Assembly (NCBI GenBank): GCA_017483945.1
Contig: JAFUUE010000043.1
Location: 1 to 39,061 of the forward strand
Length of the DNA stretch: 39,061 nucleotides
Reading direction: 5' to 3'
Source of the DNA: Paludibacteraceae bacterium
Lineage (GTDB): Bacteria > Bacteroidota > Bacteroidia > Bacteroidales > Paludibacteraceae
Shown: piece after piece, positions 32,854 through 39,061 of the stretch
Layout: the number at the start of each line of letters is the position of its first letter
Numbering within the stretch: the first letter of the stretch is position 1
The notes under the pieces: generated by a model
Database searches by the model: none
Seen by the model: the letters and a program-made list of their open reading frames with translations, nothing else
Told to the model about the DNA's origin: nothing
Position numbers and translations under genes: made by a program

Positions 32854-33489
32854 TCAAATCTCCCAGTTCTCCTTGCTGAACAGTCCGAACAACTCGGCGT
32901 CTATGCGGTTGACGACCGAATGGAAATCCTCCGGGCGGTTCTCAAAGTCGAGGTTGTCCGAGTCTATCACCAGTACGCGTCCCTTGTATTTGTTGTAGAT
33001 GAAGTCCTCGTACCGCTCGTTCAGGCCGCGGAGGTAGTCGAGCTGCATCGTCTGCTCATAGTCCCGTCCGCGCTTCTGTATCTGGGCAATCAGAGCCGGC
33101 ACCGACTTGCGGAGGTATATCATCAGGTCCGGCAGTTTCATCAGACGCTGCATGTGACCGAACAACTCCATGTAGGTCGTGTAGTCGCGCTCCGACAGGT
33201 TGCCCGCCATGTAGTTGTTCGTTACGAACACATACACGCCCTCGAAGATGCTACGGTCCTGGATGATAGTATGTTTCGTGTCGTTCACGGCCAGCATGTC
33301 CCGAAAGCGCTCTTTCAGGAAATAGGTCTCCAATGCAAAAGACCAGCGGGGGATGTCCGAGTAGTAGTCCTCCAGGTACGGATTGAACGTCACGCTCTCG
33401 AAACGTGGCTCCCAACCGTAATAGCGCGCCAACATCTTTGTCAGCGTCGTCTTACCGGCACCAATATTACCCGCTATAGCGATATACAT
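32854..33489 (-). CDS. Deoxynucleoside kinase (first of a tandem pair)
   Basis: A 212-residue deoxynucleoside kinase with P-loop GNIGAGKTT (7-15), RFESVTFNPYLEDYY, the DRS motif in IIQDRSIFEG, and KRGRDYE as the lid. It has the canonical DRS while its neighbour has DRT. The ATG at 33489 was chosen because the promoter at 33509-33540 excludes the longer frame to 33552, and because MYIAIAGNIG aligns with the start of the second copy. It is the first gene of the operon that leads to the endonuclease. Its stop is TGA. Confidence 0.93.
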   Translation of the reverse strand: MYIAIAGNIGAGKTTLTKMLARYYGWEPRFESVTFNPYLEDYYSDIPRWSFALETYFLKERFRDMLAVNDTKHTIIQDRSIFEGVYVFVTNNYMAGNLSERDYTTYMELFGHMQRLMKLPDLMIYLRKSVPALIAQIQKRGRDYEQTMQLDYLRGLNERYEDFIYNKYKGRVLVIDSDNLDFENRPEDFHSVVNRIDAELFGLFSKENWEI

Positions 33490-33508
33490 GGTCTTTCTTA
33501 TCTGGCGA

Positions 33509-33540
33509 CAAAGGTACAAAAAAAAATGCATATATGCAAG
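33509..33540 (-). promoter_or_regulatory. Bacteroidota-type promoter of the dNK operon
   Basis: On the minus strand CTTG (33537-33540), 20 bp, then TACCTTTG (33509-33516). The start is predicted near 33502, so the leader before ATG 33489 would be about 13 nt. Confidence 0.83.
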
Positions 33541-33628
33541 ACTCGGATGCATCTTTTTTTGCGGGCATAGCGTTTTTTAAGATTTGATTGCCTTTTGTAT
33601 AGAAAATGCGGTCTTTTTGGATATGTCG

Positions 33629-33660
33629 CTTGCGATGTTAGGAAATATATTGTACCTTTG
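33629..33660 (+). promoter_or_regulatory. Bacteroidota-type promoter of the ZIP gene
   Basis: CTTG (33629-33632), exactly 20 bp, then TACCTTTG (33653-33660) on the plus strand. The predicted start near 33667 gives a 40-nt leader before the ATG at 33707 and excludes the in-frame ATGs at 33584 and 33623. The promoters of this gene and the dNK operon face away from each other, about 90 bp apart. Confidence 0.83.
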
Positions 33661-33706
33661 TTTGAAAACGATATATTTTAGGCAAAATCACTCGAATATT
33701 CCCGTT

Positions 33707-34489
33707 ATGAACTACACGATTCTTATTGGTCTTCTTATCCCGCTTTTGGGCACGATGCTCGGCTCGGCGTTTGTCTTCTTCATGAAAAAGGAGATGCCCG
33801 ACCGCCTGCAGAAAGCCCTGCTGGGATTTGCATCGGGGGTGATGGTGGCGGCGAGCATCTGGTCGCTGCTCATTCCCGCTATCGACGCAGAAGCCGGCAA
33901 AGGCGCGTGGGCTGTACTGCCTGCCTCGGTCGGTTTTCTGCTCGGTATAGTTTTTCTGCTGGCTATCGACGAACTGACACCGCACTTGCACATTGGTTCT
34001 GAAAACCCCGAAGGACCCCGCAGCAAACTCTCCCGCACAGCCATGCTTGCCCTCGCGGTGACCATCCATAATCTGCCCGAAGGAATGGCGGTGGGTGTGG
34101 TGCTTGCCGGTGCCGGAGAAGGTGTAGCCGGCATCTCCATGAGTGCCGCGATAGCCGTCTCGCTCGGTATAGCCATCCAGAACATCCCCGAAGGGGCTAT
34201 CATCTCCATGCCCATGCGTGCGGCAGGCAACAGCCGCCGGCGCTCGTTCCTCATCGGCTCGCTCTCCGGCGTCGTCGAACCCATCGGCGGACTGCTCGTC
34301 ATTCTCCTTGCCGCATGGCTCACGCCTGTCTTGCCCTACCTGCTCGCCTTCGCCGCAGGCGCAATGATGTACGTGGTCGTCGAGGAACTGATCCCCGAAG
34401 CCTCGCAAGGCACGCACTCCAACCTCTCCACCATCGGCTTCGCTATTGGCTTTGTGCTGATGATGGTGATGGATGTGGTGTTGGGATAA
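33707..34489 (+). CDS. zupT: ZIP-family divalent metal transporter
   Basis: A 260-residue membrane protein of about eight helices. The two metal-site helices are diagnostic: HNLPEGMAVGV (about residue 124) and IQNIPEGAIISMPM (about 161). A metal-binding loop with HLHIG lies between helices 3 and 4. It probably imports zinc or other divalent metal ions into the cytoplasm. The start at 33707 is supported by the promoter position. It lies 99 nt before the HD gene, with an 11-bp array in the gap. Confidence 0.93.
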   Translation: MNYTILIGLLIPLLGTMLGSAFVFFMKKEMPDRLQKALLGFASGVMVAASIWSLLIPAIDAEAGKGAWAVLPASVGFLLGIVFLLAIDELTPHLHIGSENPEGPRSKLSRTAMLALAVTIHNLPEGMAVGVVLAGAGEGVAGISMSAAIAVSLGIAIQNIPEGAIISMPMRAAGNSRRRSFLIGSLSGVVEPIGGLLVILLAAWLTPVLPYLLAFAAGAMMYVVVEELIPEASQGTHSNLSTIGFAIGFVLMMVMDVVLG

Positions 34490-34503
34490 ACGACTCTGAA
34501 TCC

Positions 34504-34569
34504 GCTATCAAACACGATAGATACACGATAGATATACGATAGATACACGATAGATACACGATAGATAAC
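34504..34569 (+). repeat. 11-bp phased tandem array, six units (locus F)
   Basis: GCTATCAAACA, CGATAGATACA, CGATAGATATA, CGATAGATACA, CGATAGATACA and CGATAGATAAC in a row, ending 19 nt before the ATG of the HD gene. The unit and the leading ATCAAACA match locus C (16771-16836), which also precedes a start codon. Confidence 0.9.
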
Positions 34570-34588
34570 GAAGTAACAGCATAGAGTT

Positions 34589-35209
34589 ATGATACCCGAA
34601 TCACTTAAGCAGTACATCGAACAGACGATTTTGCCACAGTATGATGCCTTTGACGGCGGACACCAGCGCGACCACGCGCAGACGGTGATAGGCGAGAGTC
34701 TGAAGCTGGCGCGTGAGCATGGAGCCGACGAACAGATGGCGTACACGATTGCCGCCTATCATGACCTCGGTCTGCGCTACGACCGCGACACGCATCATAT
34801 CCATTCGGGCAAGATCCTGCTGGCGGACGAGCGGCTGAGAGAATGGTTTACGGAAGAACAGTTGCTTGTCATGCGTGACGCGGTGGAGGATCATCGCGCG
34901 AGTTCCAAGAACCCGCCGCGCACTATCTATGGCGCGATAGTGGCGGAAGCGGATAGGCAGATTGACCCGGAGACAGTTATCCGGCGAACGATGGCATATA
35001 GCAAAAAACTTCTGCCCGAAGCAAGTTTTGAGACGCTTTATCAGCGAAGTTACGAACATCTGCTGGAGAAATACGCCGAAGGCGGATACATGCGCCTGTG
35101 GCTCAACAGCGAACGCAATGTGCTGGGGCTTAAGAACCTGCGTGCCATCATCCGCGACGAGGCGCGTCTTCGCCAGCTATGCCGAGAGTGGTACGACAAA
35201 AATAAATGA
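34589..35209 (+). CDS. HD domain phosphohydrolase-like protein
   Basis: A 206-residue soluble protein with the HD superfamily metal motif: HQRDHAQTV, then YHDLGLRYDRDTHHIHSG (catalytic HD) and later VEDHRASSK. These proteins usually hydrolyse nucleotides or phosphate esters, but the substrate cannot be told from the sequence. It starts 19 nt after an 11-bp array and is followed by a short repeat-rich gap before the flavin reductase gene. Confidence 0.87.
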   Translation: MIPESLKQYIEQTILPQYDAFDGGHQRDHAQTVIGESLKLAREHGADEQMAYTIAAYHDLGLRYDRDTHHIHSGKILLADERLREWFTEEQLLVMRDAVEDHRASSKNPPRTIYGAIVAEADRQIDPETVIRRTMAYSKKLLPEASFETLYQRSYEHLLEKYAEGGYMRLWLNSERNVLGLKNLRAIIRDEARLRQLCREWYDKNK

Positions 35210-35260
35210 TTACATGCTAAATGACCAAATAAATGATACATGGTAAATAATCAAATGGTA
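35206..35260 (+). repeat. ATG-rich degenerate repeats in the HD-flavin reductase gap
   Basis: Copies of AAATGA, TACATG, AAATGG and AAATAA follow each other irregularly over the HD stop codon and the 59-nt gap. The spacing is partly 7 nt. This is a degenerate, AT-rich relative of the other intergenic repeats; it could also offer false start codons. Confidence 0.4.
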
Positions 35261-35268
35261 ACTGAAAT

Positions 35269-35784
35269 ATGACGAAACGAAAGATTGACATCTGCGAATA
35301 CACAGAACAGATTATCAAGGCGATGCGGCCGGGTATCCTGCTGACGACCAAAGTGGGCGACAAAGTGAACTCAATGGTTATCGGCTGGGGCACTATCGGC
35401 GTGGAATGGGAGAAACCTATCTTCGTGGCATATGTGCGCACATGCCGTTTCACGCATGAGATGCTACAGGGCAACGGCGAGTTCACCATCAATGTGCCGG
35501 TGGGCGATTTCCCGCGCAAGGCATTGGGTTTGCTCGGCAGCAAGTCCGGCAGAGATATGGATAAGATAGCCGCGTCGGGCGTGACGCTCGTGGAGCCGAA
35601 TGTCATCTCAGTGCCGGGGATCAAGGAGTTTCCGCTGACGCTGGAGTGCCGCGTGCTATACAGCCAGCAACAGGAGAACCAACAGATCGGCGGCGAGATC
35701 AAACGCCGTTTCTACACCATGGAAACTGCTAACCACACCGCTTTCTACGCCGAAATAGTGGATGCGTATATTATTGAAGACTAA
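35269..35784 (+). CDS. Flavin reductase family protein
   Basis: A 171-residue FMN-binding split-barrel protein. RPGILLTTKVGDKVNSMVIGWG (about residues 20-41) and RTCRFTHEML with FTINVP (about 60-85) are the FMN-binding parts of the family, which transfers electrons from NAD(P)H to flavin or acts as a flavoprotein with an unknown partner. It ends NHTAFYAEIVDAYIIED. A nearly identical coding tail appears again at 37037-37087, after the Fic gene. Confidence 0.9.
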   Translation: MTKRKIDICEYTEQIIKAMRPGILLTTKVGDKVNSMVIGWGTIGVEWEKPIFVAYVRTCRFTHEMLQGNGEFTINVPVGDFPRKALGLLGSKSGRDMDKIAASGVTLVEPNVISVPGIKEFPLTLECRVLYSQQQENQQIGGEIKRRFYTMETANHTAFYAEIVDAYIIED

Positions 35785-35814
35785 GAAGAAAAAGAGCGAA
35801 ATCTTTGCAAATTA

Positions 35815-35846
35815 TTTGCATATATCAATAAAAAGCTGTAAATTTG
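35815..35846 (+). promoter_or_regulatory. Bacteroidota-type promoter of the Fic gene
   Basis: TTTG (35815-35818), a 20-bp spacer and TAAATTTG (35839-35846) match the consensus. The predicted start near 35853 leaves a leader of about 87 nt. Confidence 0.85.
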
Positions 35847-35916
35847 CCGCAGATTTGCGGAGAATACGACTGTTATTCACCGCATAGATACTGAAATTAG
35901 GCGTTCTTTTCAACGC
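35847..35916 (+). other. Leader hairpins before the Fic gene
   Basis: Two small hairpins lie between the promoter and the Fic start: CCGCA/TGCGG (35847-35851 with 35856-35860) and GCGTT/AACGC (35901-35905 with 35912-35916). The first overlaps the predicted transcription start, the second lies 24 nt before the ATG. A role in regulation is possible, but the stems are only 5 bp. Confidence 0.4.
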
Positions 35917-35939
35917 AAAGAGACATATAAAGATACACG

Positions 35940-37061
35940 ATGACAACCTATTTATGGCAAGACGAACGTTTTCCGCATTTTGAATGGAGAACAGACGAGT
36001 TACTCACTCCGCTGGGTGAGGTTCATACGTTGCAGGGACAGTTGTTAGGCAGAATGGCGGCACTTGGCTTTGACGGTTTGGCACAACAAGTAGAATCCAT
36101 CACCAGTGAGATCATCGGTTCTTCACAGATAGAAGGTGTAACGCTCAATGCAGACAGTGTACGCAGCAGTGTCGCGCGTCGCTTGGGCTTGGAGACGGCA
36201 GGCTCCGAACGAACGGACCACTATACGGAAGGAGTGGTTAACTCGCTGATGGAAGCCACGCAGGCTTTCGCCTTGCCATTAACGGAAGAGCGCATGTTCG
36301 GATGGCACGCAGCCTATTTTCCTACCGGGTATAGCGACGGGTACAAGATAACAGTAGCCAATTGGCGTATAGGGGAAGCTCCGATGCAAGTGGTTAGTGG
36401 ACCGATGGGCAAAGAGAAAGTGCATTTTGTCGCCCCGCCGAGCAAGGACGTACCGGAAATGATGCGCAGGTTCATCGACTGGTGTAATACGGATGACAAG
36501 ACCGACGCTATTCTTCGTGCCGCTATTGCGCATCTGTGGTTTGTCACTATCCATCCTTTCGATGACGGCAACGGGCGCATGGCACGCACCATCACAGAAA
36601 TGATGCTGGCGCGCGCCGATGGCAGCAGCCAACGTTTCTATAGCCTGTCCTCTGAACTCATGCGGCAGCGTAAGAGTTATTATGAGGTCTTGGAGCAAGC
36701 GCAGAAGGGCACAACGGATATCACGGCGTGGTTGCTGTGGTTTGTGGAGGCTCTCCGCAATGCCCTGACATATTCGTTACAAACAAGTGAGCGGGTCCTG
36801 CAAAAAGCGCGTTTCTGGGAACTGCACCGCGACACTGAAGTCAATGAACGGCAGCGCAAAATCATCAACCGCCTATGGGACGGATTTGAAGGGGCACTGA
36901 CGACACAGAAGTATGCCAAAATCAATCATTGTTCGCAAGACACCGCCCTGCGTGATATCCAGACACTGATAGTTAAAGGTATTCTCCGCAAAGCAGACGA
37001 GGGAGGCAGGTCCACCCATTACGAACTTTGTACCCCAACACCGCCTTCTACGCTGAAATAG
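35940..37061 (+). CDS. Fic family protein (DUF4172, class II)
   Basis: Fic proteins usually transfer AMP to target proteins. This 373-residue protein starts with a DUF4172 helical domain (1-80). The inhibitory motif SSQIEG (61-66), fitting (S/T)xxxE(G/N), is N-terminal, making it a class II, self-inhibited Fic. The catalytic loop HPFDDGNGR is at 205-213 with His205. The C-terminal 60 residues look like a winged helix (KIINRLWDG to HYEL). No partner antitoxin gene is seen. The last residues (TPPSTLK) are read out of frame from a relic of a flavin reductase gene, so the natural end may have been altered. Confidence 0.93.
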   Translation: MTTYLWQDERFPHFEWRTDELLTPLGEVHTLQGQLLGRMAALGFDGLAQQVESITSEIIGSSQIEGVTLNADSVRSSVARRLGLETAGSERTDHYTEGVVNSLMEATQAFALPLTEERMFGWHAAYFPTGYSDGYKITVANWRIGEAPMQVVSGPMGKEKVHFVAPPSKDVPEMMRRFIDWCNTDDKTDAILRAAIAHLWFVTIHPFDDGNGRMARTITEMMLARADGSSQRFYSLSSELMRQRKSYYEVLEQAQKGTTDITAWLLWFVEALRNALTYSLQTSERVLQKARFWELHRDTEVNERQRKIINRLWDGFEGALTTQKYAKINHCSQDTALRDIQTLIVKGILRKADEGGRSTHYELCTPTPPSTLK

Positions 37062-37087
37062 TGGATGCGTATATCATAGAAGAATAA
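37037..37087 (+). pseudogene. Relic: last 17 codons of a diverged flavin reductase gene
   Basis: In one frame this segment reads NTAFYAEIVDAYIIEE and stop, against HTAFYAEIVDAYIIED and stop at 35734-35784 (45 of 51 bases identical). Five of the six differences are in third codon positions. The identity ends at the stop codon on one side and a few bases before the first codon on the other. The Fic stop codon (37059-37061) lies within it. Confidence 0.88.
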
Positions 37088-37114
37088 AGAAATGAAGAAA
37101 ACCACGCTATATTT

Positions 37115-38230
37115 ATGAAACGCCTATTTATATTACACATCATCCTTCTGGCTACGTTGGCATGTTTGGCGGAAACCGATTGGCAGACTTCCTTTTTGGA
37201 GAAGTACGACCTGTCTTATACCATCATACATCCCGATTCTATACCAACAGATGGTGTCTATTCATGGTGGACGGATTCGGCAAAACAAAATTGGCTCAGT
37301 TATGGTAATACGCCTATGCAGGATTATTGGGCTTATAGACCTGAACCTCTTGGTTATCGTGGAGATAATTACCGACGTTTCGAAATCCACCTTGATTCTA
37401 TTTACAAATCCTTCCAAGATAAGTATTTTGTACACGGTAAAATTCGTTGCCATGACACCGTTCTGACGATTAATGGTCGCATTATGATAGATTCGGTCGT
37501 GCCGTTTACTGACCCTCTTTATGATTTAACAAAATACTATAAAGTTACCGGATTTGGTCGCATCCATGCACACTATAGTTTTAGTGCCTATGAATGTCCG
37601 TTCCCTGTAGGCCGATTGTTTGGCAAGGCTACCTATGATTACCTCATTCACAACGACAGCGTCTTTTATGATGCTATAGAGCTTGTAGCCGACGGCTATT
37701 ACAACAACCAATATACCGGAAAATGGGTTTATTTGAACTCAGACGATACACTCACCTGCAATTGGGGCGATTTTCGTATTCCTCAATCCGAAGGTCTTGA
37801 TATCGGCGCAGGCTTGTTTAGCCCGGTAGATGAGTATCGTGACAATGGATGGCGTTCGTACGTAAACGGCACTGACAGCGCATGGTGGAAAGAGTCTATT
37901 GATTGTGAGCACTATTCTGATGTGTGGAAAAATCCGGAATATCCTGGAGGAAATGAAGCTCTATTGAAATGGCTTAGCGAGAATGTGCATTACCCGGTAA
38001 GCCCATGTAATCCTCCTGAGGGGAGGGTTATAGTGCAGTTCCTTGTGAGAAAAGATGGCTCTATTTCTGAAGCAGAGATTGTGAGAAGTTCCGGCTATGA
38101 TTTTTTTGATAAGGAAGCGCTTAGGGTCATCCTCTCCATGCCGAACTGGATTCCCGGAACGTGCAACGGAGAGCCTATTGGTATGCGTTATGTCATTCCT
38201 ATTAATTATAAATTCACTCACAACGATTAA
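37115..38230 (+). CDS. Exported protein with a TonB C-terminal domain
   Basis: A 371-residue protein with a signal peptide (about 1-19, ...LATLACLAE) and no transmembrane anchor. Most of the sequence (20-275) is rich in Tyr, Trp and Asp and unfamiliar to me. The last 95 residues are a TonB C-terminal (energy transducer) domain: NPEYPGGNEALLKWLSENV, GRVIVQFLVRKDGS, VRSSGYDFFDKEALRVI and PGTCNGEPIGMRYVIPI. TonB normally needs an inner-membrane helix, so this is not a working TonB. In Bacteroidales this fold often occurs in envelope proteins of unclear role. It is AT-richer than the rest of the window. Its start follows the Fic relic by 27 nt. Confidence 0.8.
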   Translation: MKRLFILHIILLATLACLAETDWQTSFLEKYDLSYTIIHPDSIPTDGVYSWWTDSAKQNWLSYGNTPMQDYWAYRPEPLGYRGDNYRRFEIHLDSIYKSFQDKYFVHGKIRCHDTVLTINGRIMIDSVVPFTDPLYDLTKYYKVTGFGRIHAHYSFSAYECPFPVGRLFGKATYDYLIHNDSVFYDAIELVADGYYNNQYTGKWVYLNSDDTLTCNWGDFRIPQSEGLDIGAGLFSPVDEYRDNGWRSYVNGTDSAWWKESIDCEHYSDVWKNPEYPGGNEALLKWLSENVHYPVSPCNPPEGRVIVQFLVRKDGSISEAEIVRSSGYDFFDKEALRVILSMPNWIPGTCNGEPIGMRYVIPINYKFTHND

Positions 38231-38262
38231 TGTAAAAACTGAAATATAAAAATGGTTAATCA

Positions 38263-39045
38263 ATGAAACATCTCTATTGCATTTTACTTGTCGCTGCTGT
38301 ATTAGCAGGCTGCACGAATAACCCTCTCTCTGTACGAGCGCATCGTATAAGCGAACCCATGGAATACGAAGAGTGCCCGGATACATTAGTTGTTACCTGT
38401 AAAAGGAATAAACTTCATATAGATCGTTTGCATTATGTCACAAGTACGCATCGTGATTTTCTTCCTGTGTATCAATTAAAAGGCGATACACTGCTTATAT
38501 CTGACTCTTCAAATTATTTTTGTTTCTGCCTAAGTGAATTCCAAATGGAATATAAGGTTCGTGACCTGCCTTTTGGAAGGTATTTGTTGGTATGTGGACT
38601 TGACCATATAGAACAAATGGATAGTTTTTATATGGATTTTCCACCGACCTATATTGATTTCCAACCGGATATGCAGCCTGTATATATACCGGATATGCTA
38701 CCTGTTTACGTCACAGAGCAAGAAGAGGATGAACCTCTAATGTTCCAACCCATGCCGGAATTTCCGGGAGGGATAAGTGCCTTGCAAACGTTTCTGAAAG
38801 AGAACATCCGATATCCGGAGCAGGCTCGCAAAGATAGTATTCAGGGACATGTCATTTGCCGGTTTGATGTTCAGGTAGATGGCTCCATTACTGGTATTGA
38901 AGTTGCCCGTTCTTCGGGAAGTTCGCTTCTTGACGAAGAGGCGGTCCGAGTACTCTCTACTATGCCACAATGGGAGTGGGAAAGAGAGCCTTCGGAAGAA
39001 GCTGTTGTTCGGTTTATGCAGCTCGTTAACTTTAAACTGGAATAA
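38263..39045 (+). CDS. Lipoprotein with a TonB C-terminal domain
   Basis: A 260-residue protein with a lipoprotein signal peptide: the lipobox LAGC puts Cys at residue 18. The central part (19-160) is unrecognised and holds near-repeats of PDMxPVYI. The C-terminus (about 163-260) is a TonB-C domain: MPEFPGGISALQTFLKENI, GHVICRFDVQVDGS, ARSSGSSLLDEEAVRVL. This domain is clearly related to the one in the preceding gene, so the two are paralogs in the C-terminal part. It starts 32 nt after the first, probably on one transcript, and a terminator-like hairpin follows. Confidence 0.82.
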   Translation: MKHLYCILLVAAVLAGCTNNPLSVRAHRISEPMEYEECPDTLVVTCKRNKLHIDRLHYVTSTHRDFLPVYQLKGDTLLISDSSNYFCFCLSEFQMEYKVRDLPFGRYLLVCGLDHIEQMDSFYMDFPPTYIDFQPDMQPVYIPDMLPVYVTEQEEDEPLMFQPMPEFPGGISALQTFLKENIRYPEQARKDSIQGHVICRFDVQVDGSITGIEVARSSGSSLLDEEAVRVLSTMPQWEWEREPSEEAVVRFMQLVNFKLE

Positions 39046-39060
39046 TATACGTATTCCAGT
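39036..39060 (+). terminator. Terminator-like hairpin at the window end
   Basis: ACTGGAATA (39036-39044) pairs with TATTCCAGT (39052-39060) around a 7-nt loop, a perfect 9-bp stem starting inside the last codons of the lipoprotein gene. The window stops one base later, so a T-run cannot be seen. Confidence 0.6.
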
Positions 39061-39061
39061 C

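Noticed and set aside
35940-37061. Fic toxin with an adjacent antitoxin (class I)
   Set aside because: The inhibitory motif SSQIEG is inside the Fic protein itself, and no small antitoxin gene is found on either side.

Overview
The window comes from a member of the Bacteroidales (phylum Bacteroidota). Four things point there. The promoters follow the Bacteroidota pattern of TTTG or CTTG, 20 bp, then TAnnTTTG, and start codons lack clear Shine-Dalgarno sequences. Several secreted proteins end in type IX secretion (T9SS) sorting domains. The DUF1599 gene, the BT_3928-family gene and tpiA sit together, which I recall as a typical Bacteroidales order. Release factor 2 has the SPY variant of its recognition motif. 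By eye most of the window is moderately GC-rich, and the right-hand 2 kb is clearly more AT-rich.

Layout. 1-240: tandem repeats and a terminator. 239-3514 (minus): prfB, a YtxH protein, a holin-X-like membrane protein and a C1B peptidase. 3604-5780 (plus): a DUF349 protein and an FtsE-like ATPase, divergent from prfB with interleaved promoters. 5843-15435 (minus): a long housekeeping operon, waaA, hisS, DUF1599, BT_3928-like, tpiA, gamma-carbonic-anhydrase-like, pyrH, frr, a BamA/TamA-like barrel, rsgA and hpt. 15655-15886 (minus): two identical tRNA-Val genes with their own promoter and terminator. 16047-27141 (minus): a cell-surface operon of three paralogous T9SS-secreted proteins, an OmpA-family barrel protein and a PAP2 phosphatase. 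27260-33489 (minus): two deoxynucleoside kinases, a tyrosine recombinase, hpf, an MFS/PAT transporter, pssA and a T9SS-targeted endonuclease I. 33707-39045 (plus): a ZIP transporter, an HD protein, a flavin reductase, a Fic protein and two TonB-C-domain envelope proteins; the part from the Fic gene on looks accessory.

How the genes work together. The left and centre carry translation (prfB, frr, hisS, rsgA, tRNA-Val), nucleotide metabolism (pyrH, hpt, two dNKs) and envelope building (waaA, BamA-like, pssA, PAP2). The 16-27 kb operon exports large adhesin-like proteins through T9SS, together with a barrel that can hold peptidoglycan.

Most unusual points. (1) Arrays of tandem units exactly 11 bp long occur in six gaps. 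Each locus has its own unit, and five arrays end about 20-40 nt before the next start codon. (2) Both tRNA-Val(UAC) genes have C at position 33 instead of the near-universal U. (3) The 3' end of the Fic gene runs into a 51-nt relic of a diverged flavin reductase gene, whose intact homologue lies 1.3 kb upstream. (4) A compact multi-hairpin element lies between the last T9SS gene and the PAP2 gene.
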